DNA of 10,323 bases from positions 1 to 10,323 of the forward strand of contig JAZQWZ010000044.1 in NCBI GenBank assembly GCA_045632625.1, in the 5' to 3' direction. Source of the stretch: Scatosoma sp045632625. Lineage in GTDB: Bacteria > Bacillota > Clostridia > Christensenellales > Borkfalkiaceae. A program made the position numbers and the translations under genes. This document shows, one piece after another, positions 7,440-10,323 of the stretch. The notes beneath the pieces are model-generated. The model made no database searches. It was not told where the DNA came from and saw nothing but the letters and a program-made list of their open reading frames with translations. How positions within the stretch are numbered: position 1 is the first letter of the stretch; the number at the start of each line of letters is the position of its first letter.

Positions 7440-8123
7440 ATGAAAAATCAAGTGTGTATACAACCCATCGGCTATATTCAAACCGACTTTAAAGAAAAAT
7501 TCGGCATTCCCCGCCAAAGCGGGCGCGCAACCGCCCTGCAAGCGCAAATTATTTTTCATTCCCCCTATCGCAACCCCGATATGTTACGCGGTATCGAAAA
7601 TTTTTCCCATCTTTGGGTATTATTCGATTTTTCGGCAACCCGCGCAAACGGCTTTTCGGCAACGGTGCGCCCGCCCCGCTTAGGCGGAAATACGCGCGTA
7701 GGCGTTTTTGCCACTCGCTCCCCTTTCCGCCCTAACCATATCGGGCTTTCTTGCGTGAAATTAGAAGGCGTTGAACACACCGCCGAATACGGCGATACGC
7801 TGATTGTCAGCGGTGCGGATTTGTTGGACGGCACGCCTATCTTCGACATCAAGCCCTACGTTCCCCACGCCGATTGTATCCCTACGGCTACGGGCGGGTA
7901 CGCGGACGAAAACGCAGACCACAGCATAGAAGTACAGTTTCCGCCTGCTCTGCTTGAAAGAATACCGATGGAAAAACGTGACGGCCTGTTACAATGCTTA
8001 GCCGACGATCCTATCCCTGCCTATCAACGCCAGCCCGACCGTATATACGGCATGGCGTTTGCAAATTTCCAAATTAAATTCACCGTCCAAGACGACGTTT
8101 TAACAGTAATAGAAGTAGAATAA
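7440..8123 (+). CDS. trmO: tRNA (t6A37) N6-methyltransferase, TsaA/YaeB family
   Basis: Family members methylate N6-threonylcarbamoyladenosine at position 37 of a tRNA, using AdoMet. The protein is 227 aa, against about 235 in E. coli TrmO. Visible family blocks are IGYIQTDF (10-17), GIPRQSGRA (22-30), HLWVLFDF (57-64), RPPRLGGNTRVGVFATRSPF (77-96) followed by RPNHIGLS, and DLLDGTPIFDIKPYVPHAD (127-145). The C-terminal part has YGMAFANFQIKF (203-214), as in TrmO rather than bare TsaA-domain proteins. The ATG at 7440 is the only sensible start: conservation begins at once, and the earlier GTG at 7359 lies upstream of the promoter. No Shine-Dalgarno sequence precedes it, only AT-rich DNA. It is divergent from metF, and 13 of its 14 Arg codons are CGN. 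Confidence 0.92.
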   Translation: MKNQVCIQPIGYIQTDFKEKFGIPRQSGRATALQAQIIFHSPYRNPDMLRGIENFSHLWVLFDFSATRANGFSATVRPPRLGGNTRVGVFATRSPFRPNHIGLSCVKLEGVEHTAEYGDTLIVSGADLLDGTPIFDIKPYVPHADCIPTATGGYADENADHSIEVQFPPALLERIPMEKRDGLLQCLADDPIPAYQRQPDRIYGMAFANFQIKFTVQDDVLTVIEVE

Positions 8124-8150
8124 ACACACAAACATATCGGCTTAAAATTC

Positions 8151-8186
8151 CCCCTGCTCGGTTACCCAAGCAGGGGATTTTTATTT
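8151..8186 (+). terminator. Intrinsic terminator of trmO
   Basis: CCCCTGCT (8151-8158) pairs with AGCAGGGG (8169-8176), with two extra G-C pairs possible inside the loop. ATTTTTATTT follows. It lies 27 nt after the trmO stop. Read from the other strand, the stem is followed by GAATTTTAA, so it may weakly stop transcripts arriving from the lipoprotein genes. Confidence 0.88.
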
Positions 8187-8195
8187 GCGGTTTTT
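8151..8195 (+). repeat. Terminator module, copy 1 (left border of the lipoprotein island)
   Basis: The 45 bp from CCCCTGC through the downstream ATTTTTATTTGCGGTTTTT match copy 2 (9442-9488) in the same orientation at 40 of 45 positions, apart from a 2-bp TG insertion in copy 2. The last 19 bp are identical. The likeness goes beyond the stem into single-stranded flank, which hairpin function alone would not require. Confidence 0.8.
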
Positions 8196-8222
8196 GTTAT
8201 CGAAAATCTTTCCATATAACGT

Positions 8223-8248
8223 CAGCAGTGCGATTTCTCGCACTGCTG
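8223..8248 (-). terminator. 11-bp hairpin with GAAA tetraloop after the lipoprotein genes
   Basis: CAGCAGTGCGA (8223-8233) pairs perfectly with TCGCACTGCTG (8238-8248). On the minus strand the loop is GAAA, a GNRA tetraloop. It begins 19 nt after the stop of the second lipoprotein gene, where a terminator is expected, but is followed by ACGTTATATGG with no U-run. It may be a non-canonical terminator, a 3'-end stabiliser, or a backup for the trmO terminator beyond it. Confidence 0.55.
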
Positions 8249-8267
8249 GTTGTTGAACTTAATGATA

Positions 8268-8765
8268 TTATGGTAAATTTAGATATTTGTCAATCAATGC
8301 GTCAAACTCTTCTTGATTGCAACATTTGACATATATTCGATCAACCTCGATATGTTCAATAAATCCTCTATCTATAAATGTACTGGGACTCGTTGCCATA
8401 AATAAAACCTTATCACCATCACTGTAACTAATCAAGAATCCTTTCCCGGTTGGTGCTGGAGCATAAGGATCATGCTCCATATCTATATTTTCTATATCTT
8501 TATACAGTTCCTCCGCATAAGCAACATCTATCTCTTTGACCACACAATCTTCTGGCGTCCACATCCCTACTACATAATAATCTTTCGGATAACCAACTTC
8601 CACTATTTTTATTTCTTTTACTTCGTTCGTATTTTGTGGAAAGAACCAATATTCATTTTGCCAAGAAGAACTATTATCCCCTTGATAAAAACAACCGCCA
8701 AAGAACATCAAAACACCAACAAGAATTAAATATGGAAATTTTTTCATAATCTTTTTTCTTCTCAT
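8268..8765 (-). CDS. Small predicted lipoprotein of unknown function (second of a pair)
   Basis: I do not recognise a named family. The 165-aa product has a basic start (MRRKKIMKK), a hydrophobic stretch (about 10-24) and FFGGC with Cys25 as the likely lipidated residue, so it is probably anchored outside the membrane. The mature part is acidic and mixed alpha/beta in look, with IDVAY (79-83), PTGKGFLISYSDGD (105-118) and a closing helix-like segment EEFDALIDKYL (152-162). These line up with the preceding lipoprotein, suggesting paralogy. The ATG at 8765 overlaps the upstream stop as ATGA; an internal ATG at 8747 (MKKFPYLIL) is an alternative that keeps the signal peptide. Three of four Arg codons are AGA, unlike the flanking metabolic genes. 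Confidence 0.82.
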   Translation of the reverse strand: MRRKKIMKKFPYLILVGVLMFFGGCFYQGDNSSSWQNEYWFFPQNTNEVKEIKIVEVGYPKDYYVVGMWTPEDCVVKEIDVAYAEELYKDIENIDMEHDPYAPAPTGKGFLISYSDGDKVLFMATSPSTFIDRGFIEHIEVDRIYVKCCNQEEFDALIDKYLNLP

Positions 8766-9235
8766 GCTGTTATCCCATTTACCTTCATGATATAATAGTC
8801 CAATAAATCAAGTAATTCCGCATTCAATCTCATTGGAAACCCTCTTGGATGCCCTGAACTACCATCTACTTGAATTATCTGATTATTCAAATCATAACAA
8901 ATAATTTGATTTCTTCGTATTACTATTGTCTTATCAACGTAAAACAACCTAAATGAATACTCTCCGATTGGCACCCACGACGGGCTCGTGACATAAAACC
9001 TTTTAAAATCAATTTGAGCCAAATTTACAACCAAGTCCTTACCTTCCTCCTCGCTTAACTGATATGCCACATCGATTACATGTTCCGTTTTCGCTAATTC
9101 CGGACAATCAATATAAACCAGTTCGGCGCGTACAAATCCTTTAGACCATTCATCAAATGCAAAACTGCATGCCGAAAATAAGCACAAACTACAAATTGTT
9201 AATATAGCAACCAAAATAACTTTAATTTTTTTCAT
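8762..9235 (-). CDS. Small predicted lipoprotein of unknown function (first of a pair)
   Basis: I do not recognise a named family. The 157-aa product begins MKKIKVILVAILTICSL and has a lipobox-like LFSAC with Cys23, so export and lipid anchoring are likely. The mature part contains IDVAY (54-58), PIGEYSFRLFYVDK (89-102) and a C-terminal AELLDLLDYYIMKV (139-152), which match the next gene's pattern. I chose the ATG at 9235: it starts a textbook signal peptide and has GGTG about 5 nt upstream. The frame is open as far as 9460, but that extension covers the promoter and a terminator. Five of seven Arg codons are AGA/AGG, and the gene is clearly more AT-rich than its neighbours, which suggests a different origin. 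Confidence 0.83.
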   Translation of the reverse strand: MKKIKVILVAILTICSLCLFSACSFAFDEWSKGFVRAELVYIDCPELAKTEHVIDVAYQLSEEEGKDLVVNLAQIDFKRFYVTSPSWVPIGEYSFRLFYVDKTIVIRRNQIICYDLNNQIIQVDGSSGHPRGFPMRLNAELLDLLDYYIMKVNGITA

Positions 9236-9239
9236 TATA

Positions 9240-9317
9240 TCACCAAAATATAAAATTATCTTTATACCAAAAATCATAATAATTATTTCTATGGATGCCA
9301 CCCAACCAATCAGCCAT
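9240..9317 (-). CDS. Possible 25-codon leader peptide upstream of the lipoprotein pair
   Basis: A short ORF begins ATG GCT GAT TGG at 9317, downstream of the predicted transcription start. It ends with TGA at 9242-9240, four bases before the ATG of the first lipoprotein. Nine of its 25 residues are aromatic: Trp at 4, 17 and 25, Tyr at 13, 14 and 18, Phe at 16, 22 and 24. The last codon before the stop is Trp. A GGGAA lies about 4 nt before the start codon, but sits in the 3' arm of a perfect hairpin. The stop overlaps the GGTG of the next gene, so translation could couple the two. AT-rich DNA yields such ORFs by chance, so I hold this as a possibility only. Confidence 0.3.
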   Translation of the reverse strand: MADWLGGIHRNNYYDFWYKDNFIFW

Positions 9318-9318
9318 A

Positions 9319-9334
9319 CGTTCCCAAGGGAACG
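9319..9334 (-). promoter_or_regulatory. Perfect hairpin in the lipoprotein mRNA leader
   Basis: CGTTCCC (9319-9325) pairs with GGGAACG (9328-9334) around a 2-nt centre. In the transcript its 3' arm holds the GGGAA preceding the possible leader ORF. Further out, CCACC (9298-9302) can pair with GGTGG (9352-9356), enclosing the hairpin in a larger fold. I cannot match it to a known riboswitch class. Confidence 0.5.
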
Positions 9335-9367
9335 AATAGTATATATTGTGAGGTGGGCTACATCCCC

Positions 9368-9396
9368 ATTATAACTTACGTTTGTTGAAATGTCAA
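9368..9396 (-). promoter_or_regulatory. Promoter of the lipoprotein gene pair (perfect consensus)
   Basis: On the minus strand, TTGACA (9396-9391) and TATAAT (9373-9368) are exactly 17 bp apart. The predicted start is near 9361-9363, leaving an unusually long leader of about 125 nt before the first lipoprotein ATG. Confidence 0.88.
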
Positions 9397-9432
9397 TACC
9401 CTGCGCGGAAAAAATTTTATGGTTACCCCTTC

Positions 9433-9476
9433 TAAAAATCACCCCTGCCGGGCTTTCCAAGCAGGGGTGATTTTTA
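9433..9476 (-). terminator. Strong bidirectional terminator after degV
   Basis: The arms 9433-9448 and 9461-9476 pair perfectly over 16 bp, including a GC-rich CACCCCTGC/GCAGGGGTG core flanked by A5/T5, around a 12-nt loop. It lies 18 bp after the degV stop. Either strand gives a stem ending in a T-run, so it works in both directions and insulates the lipoprotein promoter from degV. Confidence 0.93.
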
Positions 9477-9488
9477 TTTGCGGTTTTT
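9442..9488 (+). repeat. Terminator module, copy 2 (right border of the lipoprotein island)
   Basis: This is a direct repeat of 8151-8195: 40 of 45 aligned positions agree, with TG inserted after GCAGGGG and an identical 19-bp right flank ATTTTTATTTGCGGTTTTT. The two copies enclose about 1.25 kb holding only the lipoprotein transcription unit and its hairpin. Confidence 0.8.
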
Positions 9489-9494
9489 ATCCTA

Positions 9495-10323
9495 TTATCT
9501 ATGCGTACCTTTATGGAAGAGCGCCACCGTGCCTGCGCCCGAATGCGTACCGATGACCGGTCCGATATAATGCACGAATACAGGGTTTTTAGGGAAATGC
9601 TCTTGTAACAAGCTCTTGACGTATTCGACGTCTTCTATACAATCGCCGTGGCTGATGAAGATGGGATCTTGCTCCGTGATATCTTTCGTGGCAAGCATTC
9701 TTTCCACCAACGTGTGCAGTGCTTTCTTCCTGCCCATCGCCTTGGCTACGGCAACCAAATGCCCCGCATCGTCCACGTGCAAAACGGGTTTGATTTTAAG
9801 TATCGTACCCACGATTGCCGTTGCGGAAGATACTCTTCCCCCGCGCTTTAAGTGGAATAAATTATCCACCGTAAATTGATGGCAAATGTGCAATTTCAAG
9901 TCTTCGGCATACTGCGCCGTTTCTTCCAAGCTTGCGCCTTCGTCCGCCTTTTTTACTAAGTAATCGAGAAGTAACCCCTGCCCCATAGACGCGCACAAGC
10001 TATCCACTACGCAAATTTTACGGTTTTTATATTGTTTGGAAAGCGCACGCGCCGCTACGCGGAAACTATCCGCCGTCCCCGAAAGTCCCGAAGAAAAGGT
10101 GAGTACAAGTACGTCGCGCCCGTCGCGGAAACTTCGTTCGATATACGTAGCCGCCGTTTCCCCCGTTACCTGATAGGTGGTTGGCATAGCGCCGCCGCGC
10201 AATAAAGCATAAAACTCCTTTACGCCCAAATGCTCGCCGTCCATCCCTTCGTAATTGACGTTGTTCATCGTGTAGCCCAAACGTACAAACGTAACGCCGT
10301 GTTCTTGATAATAGCTTTCAGGC
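9495..10323 (-). CDS. DegV family fatty-acid-binding protein, partial (5' end outside window)
   Basis: DegV/FakB proteins bind a fatty acid and, in characterised Firmicutes, present it to the kinase FakA for phosphorylation and entry into phospholipid. The visible 275 residues start mid-domain with PESYYQEHGVTFVRLGYTM, typical of the family just after its N-terminal TDS motif, so about 10-20 residues lie beyond the right edge. Conserved blocks include VLTFSSGLSGTADSF (lipid head-group region), VVDSLCASMGQGLL, and near the C-terminus IGPVIGTHSGAGTVALFHKG. The reading frame stays open to the edge; the TTG at 10280 is an internal Leu codon, not the start. Several paralogs are usual per genome, so the lipid and partner cannot be named. 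It ends at a strong terminator. Confidence 0.92.
   Translation of the reverse strand, partial: PESYYQEHGVTFVRLGYTMNNVNYEGMDGEHLGVKEFYALLRGGAMPTTYQVTGETAATYIERSFRDGRDVLVLTFSSGLSGTADSFRVAARALSKQYKNRKICVVDSLCASMGQGLLLDYLVKKADEGASLEETAQYAEDLKLHICHQFTVDNLFHLKRGGRVSSATAIVGTILKIKPVLHVDDAGHLVAVAKAMGRKKALHTLVERMLATKDITEQDPIFISHGDCIEDVEYVKSLLQEHFPKNPVFVHYIGPVIGTHSGAGTVALFHKGTHR

Noticed and set aside
9293..9365. Long inverted repeat GGATG...CATCC as a riboswitch P1 stem
   Set aside because: The 5' arm (9361-9365 on the minus strand) lies at or before the predicted transcription start, so the outer helix may not be in the RNA. I match no known class.
9236..9460. N-terminal extension of the first lipoprotein
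   Set aside because: It would run through the consensus promoter and the degV terminator and bury the signal peptide inside the protein.
10278..10280. TTG as the start codon of the DegV protein
   Set aside because: The frame continues upstream to the window edge with typical DegV sequence, so this is an internal Leu codon.

Overview
This is a stretch of ordinary bacterial chromosome, most likely from a gut-type Firmicute in class Clostridia. The evidence is near-perfect TTGACA-17-TATAAT promoters, a methionine synthase split from its activation domain, a DegV protein, and AT-rich lipoprotein genes. The class is an inference; no marker gene fixes the genus. The window holds eight full-length protein genes, two genes cut by the window edges, and one possible short leader ORF. 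I see no rRNA, tRNA, CRISPR array or transposase.

Positions 1-3352, minus strand, carry arginine biosynthesis. The order of transcription is argG (argininosuccinate synthase), argH (argininosuccinate lyase), then argC (N-acetyl-gamma-glutamyl-phosphate reductase, cut by the left edge). argH and argC overlap by ATGA, and argG and argH are separated by a strong hairpin. A consensus promoter sits before argG with a candidate ArgR/AhrC operator just downstream of its -10. Upstream is an array of seven TGMATA hexamers that runs into the 3' end of metH.

Positions 3336-7358, minus strand, form a compact methionine/one-carbon operon: metF (5,10-methylenetetrahydrofolate reductase), a stand-alone MetH activation-domain protein, and a short metH (cobalamin-dependent methionine synthase lacking that domain). 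MetF makes the methyl-THF that MetH uses to methylate homocysteine, and the small protein probably re-methylates oxidised cobalamin with AdoMet. The genes overlap or nearly touch and share one promoter.

Positions 7369-8195, plus strand, hold trmO (tRNA t6A37 methyltransferase), divergent from metF. Its consensus promoter places the expected transcription start on the A of the ATG, so its mRNA may be leaderless. A terminator follows.

Positions 8196-9441 are an AT-rich island with different arginine codon use. On the minus strand it carries two overlapping genes for small lipoproteins that look like diverged paralogs. They sit behind a consensus promoter and a leader of about 125 nt containing a hairpin and a possible 25-codon leader ORF. 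The island is bracketed by two directly repeated copies of a 45-47 bp terminator module, which suggests insertion or duplication at a terminator. This is the most unusual part of the window.

Positions 9433-10323, minus strand, hold a degV-family fatty-acid-binding protein gene, cut at its 5' end by the right edge, with a strong 3' terminator.
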